Made by a program: the position numbers and the translations under genes. The notes beneath the pieces are model-generated. The model was not told the origin of the DNA, searched no databases, and saw only the letters and a program-made list of their open reading frames with translations. Source: Hippasteria phrygiana (taxonomy: Eukaryota; Echinodermata; Asteroidea; Valvatida; Goniasteridae). Taken from it: a stretch of 64,000 nt of DNA. Below, in pieces: positions 10,886-24,166 of the stretch; position 1 is the stretch's first letter, and the number at the start of each line of letters is the position of its first letter. The stretch spans positions 124,001 to 188,000 of the forward strand of contig JAZGUH010000369.1 in assembly GCA_037893225.1 (NCBI GenBank), read 5' to 3'.

Positions 10886-12043
10886 GCAATTATGAATGAG
10901 TAAAGCAAGTCATACCCTAGGGAATTTGACAGGCATGGAGCAATAAATAGAAGGTAATATGCACACAGATGTTGGCCGGAAAGAAAATAAACATTGCGAG
11001 GTTTGAATTTTCTCCACAAGTTTTAACTCTAAGAAGCCGCCGATAATTGCAACATGTAGCGCCAGATCTAAGCTATCCATACATGTCAAAATTACTGAAT
11101 TTGGTTGATATTTCATGCAATTATAAATGAGTAAAGCAAGTCCATACCCCAGGGAATTTGACATGCATGGAGCAATAAATAGACGGTAACATGTACACAG
11201 ATGTTGGCCGGAAAGAAAATAAACATTGCGAGGTTTGAATTTTCTCCACAAGTTTTAACTCTAAGAAGCCGCCGATAATTGCAACATGTAGCGCCAGATC
11301 TAAGCTATCCATACATGTCAAAATTACTGAATTTGGTTGATATTTCATGCAATTATGAATGAGTAAAGCAAGTCCATACCCCAGGGAATTTGACATGCAT
11401 GGAGCAATAAATAGACGGTAACATGTACACAGATGTTGGCCGGAAAGAAAATAAACATTGCGAGGTTTGAATTTTCTCCGGAAGTTTTAACTCTAAGAAG
11501 CCGCCGATAATTGCAACATGTAGCGCCAGATCTAAGCTATCCATACATGTCAAAATTACTGAATTTGGTTGATATTTCATGCAATTATGAATGAGTAAAG
11601 CAAGTCCATACCCCAGGGAATTTGACAGGCATGGAGCAATAAATAGACGGTAACATGTACACAGATGTTGGCCGGAAAGAAAATAAACATTGCGAGGTTT
11701 GAATTTTCTCCACAAGTTTTAACTCTAAGAAGCCGCCGATAATTGCAACATGTAGCGCCAGATCTAAGCTATCCATACATGTCAAAATTACTGAATTTGG
11801 TTGATATTTCATGCAATTATGAATGAGTAAAGCAAGTCATACCCTAGGGAATTTGACAGGAATGGAGCAATAAATAGAAGGTAATATGCACACAGATGTT
11901 GGCCGGAAAGAAAATAAACATTGCGAGGTTTGAATTTTCTCCACAAGTTTTAACTCTAAGAAGCCGCCGATAATTGCAACATGTAGCGCCAGATCTAAGC
12001 TATCCATACATGTCAAAATTACTGAATTTGGTTGATATTTCAT
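10886..12043 (+). repeat. Five-unit block, copy 2 (1158 bp)
   Basis: This is a tandem copy of 9728-10885. The one difference I found is at 11480, where the copy-1 variant ctccagaag has become ctccggaag. That is a second change on top of the first, so this copy is the derived one at that site. Confidence 0.9.
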
Positions 12044-13663
12044 GCAATTATGAATGAGTAAAGCAAGTCCATACCCCAGGGAATTTGACATGCATGGAGC
12101 AATAAATAGACGGTAACATGTACACAGATGTTGGCCGGAAAGAAAATAAACATTGCGAGGTTTGAATTTTCTCCACAAGTTTGAACTCTAAGAAGCCGCC
12201 GATAATTGCAACATGTAGCGCCAGATCTAAGCTATCCATACATGTCAAAATTACTGAATTTGGTTGATATTTCATGCAATTATGAATGAGTAAAGCAAGT
12301 CATACCCCAGGGAATTTGACAGGCATGGAGCAATAAATAGAAGGTAATATGCACACAGATGTTGGCCGGAAAGAAAATAAACATTGCGAGGTTTGAATTT
12401 TCTCCACAAGTTTTAACTCTAAGAAGCCGCCGATAATTGCAACATGTAGCGCCAGATCTAAGCTATCCATACATGTCAAAATTACTGAATTTGGTTGATA
12501 TTTCATGCAATTATAAATGAGTAAAGCAAGTCCATACCCCAGGGAATTTGACATGCATGGAGCAATAAATAGACGGTAACATGTACACAGATGTTGGCCG
12601 GAAAGAAAATAAACATTGCGAGGTTTGAATTTTCTCCACAAGTTTTAACTCTAAGAAGCCGCCGATAATTGCAACATGTAGCGCCAGATCTAAGCTATCC
12701 ATACATGTCAAAATTACTGAATTTGGTTGATATTTCATGCAATTATGAATGAGTAAAGCAAGTCCATACCCCAGGGAATTTGACAGGCATGGAGCAATAA
12801 ATAGACGGTAACATGTACACAGATGTTGGCCGGAAAGAAAATAAACATTGCGAGGTTTGAATTTTCTCCACAAGTTTTAACTCTAAGAAGCCGCCGATAA
12901 TTGCAACATGTAGCGCCAGATCTAAGCTATCCATACATGTCAAAATTACTGAATTTGGTTGATATTTCATGCAATTATGAATGAGTAAAGCAAGTCATAC
13001 CCTAGGGAATTTGACAGGAATGGAGCAATAAATAGAAGGTAATATGCACACAGATGTTGGCCGGAAAGAAAATAAACATTGCGAGGTTTGAATTTTCTCC
13101 ACAAGTTTTAACTCTAAGAAGCCGCCGATAATTGCAACATGTAGCGCCAGATCTAAGCTATTTATACATGTCACAATTACTGAATTTGGTTGATATTTCA
13201 TGCAATTATGAATGAGTAAAGCAAGTCATACCCTAGGGAATTTGACAGGCATGGAGCAATAAATAGAAGGTAATATGCACACAGATGTTGGCCGGAAAGA
13301 AAATAAACATTGCGAGGTTTGAATTTTCTCCACAAGTTTTAACTCTAAGAAGCCGCCGATAATTGCAACATGTAGCGCCAGATCTAAGCTATCCATACAT
13401 GTCAAAATTACTGAATTTGGTTGATATTTCATGCAATTATGAATGAGTAAAGCAAGTCATACCCCAGGGAATTTGACAGGCATGGAGCAATAAATAGAAG
13501 GTAATATGCACACAGATGTTGGCCGGAAAGAAAATAAACATTGCGAGGTTTGAATTTTCTCCACAAGTTTTAACTCTAAGAAGCCGCCGATAATTGCAAC
13601 ATGTAGCGCCAGATCTAAGCTATCCATACATGTCAAAATTACTGAATTTGGTTGATATTTCAT
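12044..13663 (+). repeat. Seven-unit segment matched downstream (L S L L S S S)
   Basis: Tags are gtttgaactc (position 140 G) in the first unit, gacaggaatgg with ctatttatacatgtcac in the fifth (12971-13201), and a ccccaggg S unit last. The same order appears at 14127-15978 with one extra type B unit inserted, so the copies differ by a one-monomer expansion. Confidence 0.82.
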
Positions 13664-14126
13664 GCAATTATAAATGAGTAAAGCAAGTCCATACCCCAGG
13701 GAATTTGACATGCATGGAGCAATAAATAGACGGTAACATGTACACAGATGTTGGCCGGAAAGAAAATAAACATTGCGAGGTTTGAATTTTCTCCACAAGT
13801 TTTAACTCTAAGAAGCCGCCGATAATTGCAACATGTAGCGCCAGATCTAAGCTATCCATACATGTCACAATTACTGAATTTGGTTGATATTTCATGCAAT
13901 TATGAATGAGTAAAGCAAGTCATACCCTAGGGAATTTGACAGGCATGGAGCAATAAATAGAAGGTAATATGCACACAGATGTTGGCCGGAAAGAAAATAA
14001 ACATTGCGAGGTTTGAATTTTCTCCACAAGTTTTAACTCTAAGAAGCCGCCGATAATTGCAACATGTAGCGCCAGATCTAAGCTATCCATACATGTCAAA
14101 ATTACTGAATTCGGTTGATATTTCAT
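13664..14126 (+). repeat. Two linking monomers (L S)
   Basis: A type B unit with ataaatgag at its head and gtcacaatt at its end is followed by a type A unit. The second unit contains a private gaattc at 14107-14112, where all other copies read gaattt. Nothing else is present. Confidence 0.85.
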
Positions 14127-15978
14127 GCAATTATGAATGAGTAAAGCAAGTCCATACCCCAGGGAATTTGACATGCATGGAGCAATAAATAGACGGTAAC
14201 ATGTACACAGATGTTGGCCGGAAAGAAAATAAACATTGCGAGGTTTGAATTTTCTCCACAAGTTTGAACTCTAAGAAGCCGCCGATAATTGCAACATGTA
14301 GCGCCAGATCTAAGCTATCCATACATGTCAAAATTACTGAATTTGGTTGATATTTCATGCAATTATGAATGAGTAAAGCAAGTCATACCCCAGGGAATTT
14401 GACAGGCATGGAGCAATAAATAGAAGGTAATATGCACACAGATGTTGGCCGGAAAGAAAATAAACATTGCGAGGTTTGAATTTTCTCCACAAGTTTTAAC
14501 TCTAAGAAGCCGCCGATAATTGCAACATGTAGCGCCAGATCTAAGCTATCCATACATGTCAAAATTACTGAATTTGGTTGATATTTCATGCAATTATAAA
14601 TGAGTAAAGCAAGTCCATACCCCAGGGAATTTGACATGCATGGAGCAATAAATAGACGGTAACATGTACACAGATGTTGGCCGGAAAGAAAATAAACATT
14701 GCGAGGTTTGAATTTTCTCCACAAGTTTTAACTCTAAGAAGCCGCCGATAATTGCAACATGTAGCGCCAGATCTAAGCTATCCATACATGTCAAAATTAC
14801 TGAATTTGGTTGATATTTCATGCAATTATGAATGAGTAAAGCAAGTCCATACCCCAGGGAATTTGACATGCATGGAGCAATAAATAGACGGTAACATGTA
14901 CACAGATGTTGGCCGGAAAGAAAATAAACATTGCGAGGTTTGAATTTTCTCCACAAGTTTTAACTCTAAGAAGCCGCCGATAATTGCAACATGTAGCGCC
15001 AGATCTAAGCTATCCATACATGTCAAAATTACTGAATTTGGTTGATATTTCATGCAATTATGAATGAGTAAAGCAAGTCCATACCCCAGGGAATTTGACA
15101 GGCATGGAGCAATAAATAGACGGTAACATGTACACAGATGTTGGCCGGAAAGAAAATAAACATTGCGAGGTTTGAATTTTCTCCACAAGTTTTAACTCTA
15201 AGAAGCCGCCGATAATTGCAACATGTAGCGCCAGATCTAAGCTATCCATACATGTCAAAATTACTGAATTTGGTTGATATTTCATGCAATTATGAATGAG
15301 TAAAGCAAGTCATACCCTAGGGAATTTGACAGGAATGGAGCAATAAATAGAAGGTAATATGCACACAGATGTTGGCCGGAAAGAAAATAAACATTGCGAG
15401 GTTTGAATTTTCTCCACAAGTTTTAACTCTAAGAAGCCGCCGATAATTGCAACATGTAGCGCCAGATCTAAGCTATTTATACATGTCACAATTACTGAAT
15501 TTGGTTGATATTTCATGCAATTATGAATGAGTAAAGCAAGTCATACCCTAGGGAATTTGACAGGCATGGAGCAATAAATAGAAGGTAATATGCACACAGA
15601 TGTTGGCCGGAAAGAAAATAAACATTGCGAGGTTTGAATTTTCTCCACAAGTTTTAACTCTAAGAAGCCGCCGATAATTGCAACATGTAGCGCCAGATCT
15701 AAGCTATCCATACATGTCAAAATTACTGAATTTGGTTGATATTTCATGCAATTATGAATGAGTAAAGCAAGTCATACCCCAGGGAATTTGACAGGCATGG
15801 AGCAATAAATAGAAGGTAATATGCACACAGATGTTGGCCGGAAAGAAAATAAACATTGCGAGGTTTGAATTTTCTCCACAAGTTTTAACTCTAAGAAGCC
15901 GCCGATAATTGCAACATGTAGCGCCAGATCTAAGATATCCATACATGTCAAAATTACTGAATTTGGTTGATATTTCAT
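14127..15978 (+). repeat. Eight-unit segment, expanded copy of 12044-13663 (L S L L L S S S)
   Basis: It begins with the gtttgaactc unit and ends with a ccccaggg S unit, as the upstream copy does. It has three rather than two consecutive L units after the second monomer. The last unit has acquired taagatatcc (position 189 A), not seen in the upstream partner. Confidence 0.82.
15286..15978 (+). repeat. Three-unit block, copy 1 (693 bp)
   Basis: The units are S S S. The first has gacaggaatgg plus ctatttatacatgtcac, the second is type A, and the third is a ccccaggg unit with taagatatcc. The same trio follows directly at 15979-16672. Confidence 0.85.
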
Positions 15979-16672
15979 GCAATTATAAATGAGTAAAGCA
16001 AGTCCATACCCCAGGGAATTTGACAGGAATGGAGCAATAAATAGAAGGTAATATGCACACAGATGTTGGCCGGAAAGAAAATAAACATTGCGAGGTTTGA
16101 ATTTTCTCCACAAGTTTTAACTCTAAGAAGCCGCCGATAATTGCAACATGTAGCGCCAGATCTAAGCTATTTATACATGTCACAATTACTGAATTTGGTT
16201 GATATTTCATGCAATTATGAATGAGTAAAGCAAGTCATACCCTAGGGAATTTGACAGGCATGGAGCAATAAATAGAAGGTAATATGCACACAGATGTTGG
16301 CCGGAAAGAAAATAAACATTGCGAGGTTTGAATTTTCTCCACAAGTTTTAACTCTAAGAAGCCGCCGATAATTGCAACATGTAGCGCCAGATCTAAGCTA
16401 TCCATACATGTCAAAATTACTGAATTTGGTTGATATTTCATGCAATTATGAATGAGTAAAGCAAGTCATACCCCAGGGAATTTGACAGGCATGGAGCAAT
16501 AAATAGAAGGTAATATGCACACAGATGTTGGCCGGAAAGAAAATAAACATTGCGAGGTTTGAATTTTCTCCACAAGTTTTAACTCTAAGAAGCCGCCGAT
16601 AATTGCAACATGTAGCGCCAGATCTAAGATATCCATACATGTCAAAATTACTGAATTTGGTTGATATTTCAT
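15979..16672 (+). repeat. Three-unit block, copy 2 (694 bp)
   Basis: This is a tandem copy of 15286-15978. The head of its first unit is replaced by ataaatgag plus gtccataccccaggg, a type B-like head joined to the gacaggaatgg lineage. That places a recombination point within the first 45 bases of the unit. Confidence 0.85.
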
Positions 16673-17599
16673 GCAATTATAAATGAGTAAAGCAAGTCCA
16701 TACCCCAGGGAATTTGACATGCATGGAGCAATAAATAGACGGTAACATGTACACAGATGTTGGCCGGAAAGAAAATAAACATTGCGAGGTTTGAATTTTC
16801 TCCACAAGTTTTAACTCTAAGAAGCCGCCGATAATTGCAACATGTAGCGCCAGATCTAAGCTATCCATACATGTCAAAATTACTGAATTTGGTTGATATT
16901 TCATGCAATTATGAATGAGTAAAGCAAGTCCATACCCCAGGGAATTTGACAGGCATGGAGCAATAAATAGACGGTAACATGTACACAGATGTTGGCCGGA
17001 AAGAAAATAAACATTGCGAGGTTTGAATTTTCTCCACAAGTTTTAACTCTAAGAAGCCGCCGATAATTGCAACATGTAGCGCCAGATCTAAGCTATCCAT
17101 ACATGTCACAATTACTGAATTTGGTTGATATTTCATGCAATTATGAATGAGTAAAGCAAGTCATACCCTAGGGAATTTGACAGGCATGGAGCAATAAATA
17201 GAAGGTAATATGCACACAGATGTTGGCCGGAAAGAAAATAAACATTGCGAGGTTTGAATTTTCTCCACAAGTTTTAACTCTAAGAAGCCGCCGATAATTG
17301 CAACATGTAGCGCCAGATCTAAGCTATCCATACATGTCAAAATTACTGAATTTGGTTGATATTTCATGCAATTATGAATGAGTAAAGCAAGTCCATACCC
17401 CAGGGAATTTGACATGCATGGAGCAATAAATAGACGGTAACATGTACACAGATGTTGGCCGGAAAGAAAATAAACATTGCGAGGTTTGAATTTTCTCCAC
17501 AAGTTTGAACTCTAAGAAGCCGCCGATAATTGCAACATGTAGCGCCAGATCTAAGCTATCCATACATGTCAAAATTACTGAATTTGGTTGATATTTCAT
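16673..17599 (+). repeat. Four monomers (L L S L)
   Basis: The first two L units match 20694-21157 (distance 4021 bp). The second ends with gtcacaatt, and the fourth carries gtttgaactc, the same tag as 12044-12275 and 14127-14358. Only satellite sequence is seen. Confidence 0.85.
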
Positions 17600-17698
17600 G
17601 CAATTATGAATGAGTAAAGCAAGTCATACCCCAGGGAATTTGACAGGCATGGAGCAATAAATAGAAGGTAATATGCACACAGATGTTGGCCGGAAAGA
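17600..17698 (+). repeat. Truncated monomer (99 bp) at a 146-bp deletion junction
   Basis: The unit starts normally (S, ccccaggg) but stops after gccggaaaga. It is followed directly by gtaaagcaagtcc, which belongs to position 15 of the next unit. The shared ga at 17697-17698 is a 2-bp microhomology. Relative to two full units, 146 bp are missing. The following piece (17699-17916, 218 bp) is a type B unit lacking its first 14 bases and carrying gtttgaactc. Confidence 0.95.
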
Positions 17699-17916
17699 GT
17701 AAAGCAAGTCCATACCCCAGGGAATTTGACATGCATGGAGCAATAAATAGACGGTAACATGTACACAGATGTTGGCCGGAAAGAAAATAAACATTGCGAG
17801 GTTTGAATTTTCTCCACAAGTTTGAACTCTAAGAAGCCGCCGATAATTGCAACATGTAGCGCCAGATCTAAGCTATCCATACATGTCAAAATTACTGAAT
17901 TTGGTTGATATTTCAT

Positions 17917-19536
17917 GCAATTATGAATGAGTAAAGCAAGTCATACCCCAGGGAATTTGACAGGCATGGAGCAATAAATAGAAGGTAATATGCACACAGA
18001 TGTTGGCCGGAAAGAAAATAAACATTGCGAGGTTTGAATTTTCTCCACAAGTTTTAACTCTAAGAAGCCGCCGATAATTGCAACATGTAGCGCCAGATCT
18101 AAGCTATCCATACATGTCAAAATTACTGAATTTGGTTGATATTTCATGCAATTATGAATGAGTAAAGCAAGTCCATACCCCAGGGAATTTGACAGGCATG
18201 GAGCAATAAATAGAAGGTAATATGCACACAGATGTTGGCCGGAAAGAAAATAAACATTGCGAGGTTTGAATTTTCTCCACAAGTTTTAACTCTAAGAAGC
18301 CGCCGATAATTGCAACATGTAGCGCCAGATCTAAGCTATCCATACATGTCAAAATTACTGAATTTGGTTGATATTTCATGCAATTATGAATGAGTAAAGC
18401 AAGTCATACCCTAGGGAATTTGACAGGCATGGAGCAATAAATAGAAGGTAATATGCACACAGATGTTGGCCGGAAAGAAAATAAACATTGCGAGGTTTGA
18501 ATTTTTCCCACAAGTTTTAACTCGAAGAAGCCGCCGATAATTGCAACATGTAGCGCCAGATCTAAGCTATCCATACATGTCAAAATTACTGAATTTGGTT
18601 GATATTTCATGCAATTATGAATGAGTAAAGCAAGTCCATACCCCAGGGAATTTGACATGCATGGAGCAATAAATAGACGGTAACATGTACACAGATGTTG
18701 GCCGGAAAGAAAATAAACATTGCGAGGTTTGAATTTTCTCCACAAGTTTTAACTCTAAGAAGCCGCCGATAATTGCAACATGTAGCGCCAGATCTAAGCT
18801 ATCCATACATGTCAAAATTACTGAATTTGGTTGATATTTCATGCAATTATGAATGAGTAAAGCAAGTCATACCCTAGGGAATTTGACAGGCATGGAGCAA
18901 TAAATAGAAGGTAATATGCACACAGATGGTGGCCGGGAAGAAAATAAACATTGCGAGGTTTGAATTTTCTCCACAAGTGTTAACTCTAAGAAGCCGCCGA
19001 TAATTGCAACATGTAGCGCCAGATCTAAGCTATCCATACATGTCAAAATTACTGAATTTGGTTTATATTTCATGCAATTATGAATGAGTAAAGCAAGTCA
19101 TACCCCAGGGAATTTGACAGGCATGGAGCAATAAATAGACGGTAACATGTACACAGATGTTGGCCGGAAAGAAAATAAACATTGCGAGGTTTGAATTTTC
19201 TCCACAAGTTTTAACTCTAAGAAGCCGCCGATAATTGCAACATGTAGCGCCAGATCTAAGCTATCCATACATGTCCAAATTACTGAATTTGGTTGATATT
19301 TCATGCAATTATGAATGAGTAAAGCAAGTCCATACCCCAGGAAATTTGACATGCATGGAGCAATAAATAGACGGTAACATGTACACAGATGTTGGCCGGA
19401 AAGTAAATAAACATTGCGAGGTTTGAATTTTCTCCACAAGTTTTAACTCTAAGAAGCCGCCGATAATTGCAACATGTAGCGCCAGATCTAAGCTATCCAT
19501 ACATGTCAAAATTACTGAATTTGGTTTATATTTCAT
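17917..19536 (+). repeat. Seven-unit block related to the 22.5-26.5 kb higher-order repeat
   Basis: The pattern S L S L S S L matches 23241-24860 (distance 5324 bp). Shared tags are gaatttttccc with aactcgaag in the third unit (about 18500-18530), the ggtggccggg type D unit, and the caggaaatttgac L unit. A difference is gtccaaatt near 19274, absent from the downstream copies. Confidence 0.88.
19074..19536 (+). repeat. Two-unit block, copy 1 (463 bp)
   Basis: An S unit ending in gtccaaatt is followed by an L unit with caggaaatttgac and gaaagtaaataaac. The pair is repeated directly at 19537-19999. Confidence 0.87.
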
Positions 19537-19999
19537 GCAATTATGAATGAGTAAAGCAAGTCATACCCCAGGGAATTTGACAGGCATGGAGCAATAAATA
19601 GACGGTAACATGTACACAGATGTTGGCCGGAAAGAAAATAAACATTGCGAGGTTTGAATTTTCTCCACAAGTTTTAACTCTAAGAAGCCGCCGATAATTG
19701 CAACATGTAGCGCCAGATCTAAGCTATCCATACATGTCCAAATTACTGAATTTGGTTGATATTTCATGCAATTATGAATGAGTAAAGCAAGTCCATACCC
19801 CAGGAAATTTGACATGCATGGAGCAATAAATAGACAGTAACATGTACACAGATGTTGGCCGGAAAGTAAATAAACATTGCGAGGTTTGAATTTTCTCCAC
19901 AAGTTTTAACTCTAAGAAGCCGCCGATAATTGCAACATGTAGCGCCAGATCTAAGCTATCCATACATGTCAAAATTACTGAATTTGGTTGATATTTCAT
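19537..19999 (+). repeat. Two-unit block, copy 2 (463 bp)
   Basis: This tandem copy of 19074-19536 shares gtccaaatt and caggaaatttgac. It differs by agacagtaac in place of agacggtaac near 19833. Confidence 0.87.
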
Positions 20000-22546
20000 G
20001 CAATTATGAATGAGTAAAGCAAGTCATACCCTAGGGAATTTGACAGGCATGGAGCAATAAATAGAAAGTAATATGCACACAGATGTTGGCCGGAAAGAAA
20101 ATAAACATTGCGAGGTTTGAATTTTCTCCACAAGTTTTAACTCTAAGAAGCCGCCGATAATTGCAACATGTAGCGCCAGATCTAAGCTATCCATACATGT
20201 CAAAATTACTGAATTTGGTTGATATTTCATGCAATTATGAATGAGTAAAGCAAGTCATACCCTAGGGAATTTGACAGGCATGGAGCAATAAATAGAAGGT
20301 AATATGCACACAGATGTTGGCCGGAAAGAAAATAAACATTGCGAGGTTTGAATTTTCTCCACAAGTTTTAACTCTAAGAAGCCGCCGATAATTGCAACAT
20401 GTAGCGCCAGATCTAAGCTATCCATACATGTCAAAATTACTGAATTTGGTTGATATTTCATGCAATTATAAATGAGTAAAGCAAGTCCATACCCCAGGGA
20501 ATTTGACAGGCATGGAGCAATAAATAGAAGGTAATATGCACACAGATGTTGGCCGGAAAGAAAATAAACATTGCGAGGTTTGAATTTTCTCCACAAGTTT
20601 TAACTCTAAGAAGCCGCCGATAATTGCAACATGTAGCGCCAGATCTAAGATATCCATACATGTCAAAATTACTGAATTTGGTTGATATTTCATGCAATTA
20701 TAAATGAGTAAAGCAAGTCCATACCCCAGGGAATTTGACATGCATGGAGCAATAAATAGACGGTAACATGTACACAGATGTTGGCCGGAAAGAAAATAAA
20801 CATTGCGAGGTTTGAATTTTCTCCACAAGTTTTAACTCTAAGAAGCCGCCGATAATTGCAACATGTAGCGCCAGATCTAAGCTATCCATACATGTCAAAA
20901 TTACTGAATTTGGTTGATATTTCATGCAATTATGAATGAGTAAAGCAAGTCCATACCCCAGGGAATTTGACAGGCATGGAGCAATAAATAGACGGTAACA
21001 TGTACACAGATGTTGGCCGGAAAGAAAATAAACATTGCGAGGTTTGAATTTTCTCCACAAGTTTTAACTCTAAGAAGCCGCCGATAATTGCAACATGTAG
21101 CGCCAGATCTAAGCTATCCATACATGTCAAAATTACTGAATTTGGTTGATATTTCATGCAATTATGAATGAGTAAAGCAAGTCATACCCTAGGGAATTTG
21201 ACAGGAATGGAGCAATAAATAGAAGGTAATATGCACACAGATGTTGGCCGGAAAGAAAATAAACATTGCGAGGTTTGAATTTTCTCCACAAGTTTTAACG
21301 CTAAGAAGCCGCCGATAATTGCAACATGTAGCGCCAGATCTAAGCTATCCATACATGTCACAATTACTGAATTTGGTTGATATTTCATGCAATTATGAAT
21401 GAGTAAAGCAAGTCATACCCTAGGGAATTTGACAGGCATGGAGCAATAAATAGAAGGTAATATGCACACAGATGTTGGCCGGAAAGAAAATAAACATTGC
21501 GAGGTTTGAATTTTCTCCACAAGTTTTAACTCTAAGAAGCCGCCGATAATTGCAACATGTAGCGCCAGATCTAAGCTATCCATACATGTCAAAATTACTG
21601 AATTTGGTTGATATTTCATGCAATTATGAATGAGTAAAGCAAGTCCATACCCCAGGGAATTTGACATGCATGGAGCAATAAATAGACGGTAACATGTACA
21701 CAGATGTTGGCCGGAAAGAAAATAAACATTGCGAGGTTTGAATTTTCTCCACAAGTTTGAACTCTAAGAAGCCGCCGATAATTGCAACATGTAGCGCCAG
21801 ATCTAAGCTATCCATACATGTCAAAATTACTGAATTTGGTTGATATTTCATGCAATTATGAATGAGTAAAGCAAGTCATACCCCAGGGAATTTGACAGGC
21901 ATGGAGCAATACATAGAAGGTAATATGCACACAGATGTTGGCCGGAAAGAAAATAAACATTGCGAGGTTTGAATTTTCTCCACAAGTTTTAACTCTAAGA
22001 AGCCGCCGATAATTGCAACATGTAGCGCCAGATCTAAGCTATCCATACATGTCAAAATTACTGAATTTGGTTGATATTTCATGCAATTATGAATGAGTAA
22101 AGCAAGTCCATACCCCAGGGAATTTGACAGGCATGGAGCAATAAATAGAAGGTAATATGCACACAGATGTTGGCCGGAAAGAAAATAAACATTGCGAGGT
22201 TTGAATTTTCTCCACAAGTTTTAACTCGAAGAAGCCGCCGATAATTGCAACATGTAGCGCCAGATCTAAGCTATCCATACATGTCAAAATTACTGAATTT
22301 GGTTGATATTTCATGCAATTATGAATGAGTAAAGCAAGTCCATACCCCAGGGAATTTGACATGCATGGAGCAATAAATAGACGGTAACATGTACACAGAT
22401 GTTGGCCGGAAAGAAAATAAACATTGCGAGGTTTGAATTTTCTCCACAAGTTTTAACTCTAAGAAGCCGCCGATAATTGCAACATGTAGCGCCAGATCTA
22501 AGCTATCCATACATGTCAAAATTACTGAATTTGGTTGATATTTCAT
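20000..22546 (+). repeat. Eleven monomers of mixed lineage (S S L L L S S L S L L)
   Basis: Tags include gaaagtaat (first unit), taagatatcc (third unit, near 20648), gacaggaatgg with gtcacaatt (21158-21388), gtttgaactc (21620-21851) and aactcgaag (near 22226). The order resembles 16442-17599 and so links this stretch to the block at 15-17.6 kb. There is no non-satellite sequence. Confidence 0.85.
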
Positions 22547-24166
22547 GCAATTATGAATGAGTAAAGCAAGTCATACCCTAGGGAATTTGACAGGCATGGA
22601 GCAATAAATAGAAGGTAATATGCACACAGATGGTGGCCGGGAAGAAAATAAACATTGCGAGGTTTGAATTTTCTCCACAAGTGTTAACTCTAAGAAGCCG
22701 CCGATAATTGCAACATGTAGCGCCAGATCTAAGCTATCCATACATGTCAAAATTACTGAATTTGGTTTATATTTCATGCAATTATGAATGAGTAAAGCAA
22801 GTCATACCCCAGGGAATTTGACAGGCATGGAGCAATAAATAGACGGTAACATGTACACAGATGTTGGCCGGAAAGAAAATAAACATTGCGAGGTTTGAAT
22901 TTTCTCCACAAGTTTTAACTCTAAGAAGCCGCCGATAATTGCAACATGTAGCGCCAGATCTAAGCTATCCATACATGTCAAAATTACTGAATTTGGTTGA
23001 TATTTCATGCAATTATGAATGAGTAAAGCAAGTCCATACCCCAGGAAATTTGACATGCATGGAGCAATAAATAGACGGTAACATGTACACAGATGTTGGC
23101 CGGAAAGTAAATAAACATTGCGAGGTTTGAATTTTCTCCACAAGTTTTAACTCTAAGAAGCCGCCGATAATTGCAACATGTAGCGCCAGATCTAAGCTAT
23201 CCATACATGTCAAAATTACTGAATTTGGTTGATATTTCATGCAATTATGAATGAGTAAAGCAAGTCATACCCCAGGGAATTTGACAGGCATGGAGCAATA
23301 AATAGAAGGTAATATGCACACAGATGTTGGCCGGAAAGAAAATAAACATTGCGAGGTTTGAATTTTCTCCACAAGTTTTAACTCTAAGAAGCCGCCGATA
23401 ATTGCAACATGTAGCGCCAGATCTAAGCTATCCATACATGTCAAAATTACTGAATTTGGTTGATATTTCATGCAATTATGAATGAGTAAAGCAAGTCCAT
23501 ACCCCAGGGAATTTGACAGGCATGGAGCAATAAATAGAAGGTAATATGCACACAGATGTTGGCCGGAAAGAAAATAAACATTGCGAGGTTTGAATTTTCT
23601 CCACAAGTTTTAACTCTAAGAAGCCGCCGATAATTGCAACATGTAGCGCCAGATCTAAGCTATCCATACATGTCAAAATTACTGAATTTGGTTGATATTT
23701 CATGCAATTATGAATGAGTAAAGCAAGTCATACCCTAGGGAATTTGACAGGCATGGAGCAATAAATAGAAGGTAATATGCACACAGATGTTGGCCGGAAA
23801 GAAAATAAACATTGCGAGGTTTGAATTTTTCCCACAAGTTTTAACTCGAAGAAGCCGCCGATAATTGCAACATGTAGCGCCAGATCTAAGCTATCCATAC
23901 ATGTCAAAATTACTGAATTTGGTTGATATTTCATGCAATTATGAATGAGTAAAGCAAGTCCATACCCCAGGGAATTTGACATGCATGGAGCAATAAATAG
24001 ACGGTAACATGTACACAGATGTTGGCCGGAAAGAAAATAAACATTGCGAGGTTTGAATTTTCTCCACAAGTTTTAACTCTAAGAAGCCGCCGATAATTGC
24101 AACATGTAGCGCCAGATCTAAGCTATCCATACATGTCAAAATTACTGAATTTGGTTGATATTTCAT
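22547..24166 (+). repeat. Seven-unit higher-order repeat, copy 1 (1620 bp)
   Basis: The pattern is S S L S L S L, starting with a type D unit (ggtggccggg, gtgttaac, ggtttat). The third unit has caggaaatttgac and gtaaataaac. The sixth has gaatttttccc and aactcgaag. Two further tandem copies follow, the last truncated. Confidence 0.92.

Noticed and set aside
17596..17916. A fused longer protein across the deletion junction
   Set aside because: It is only the satellite frame read through the 146-bp deletion.
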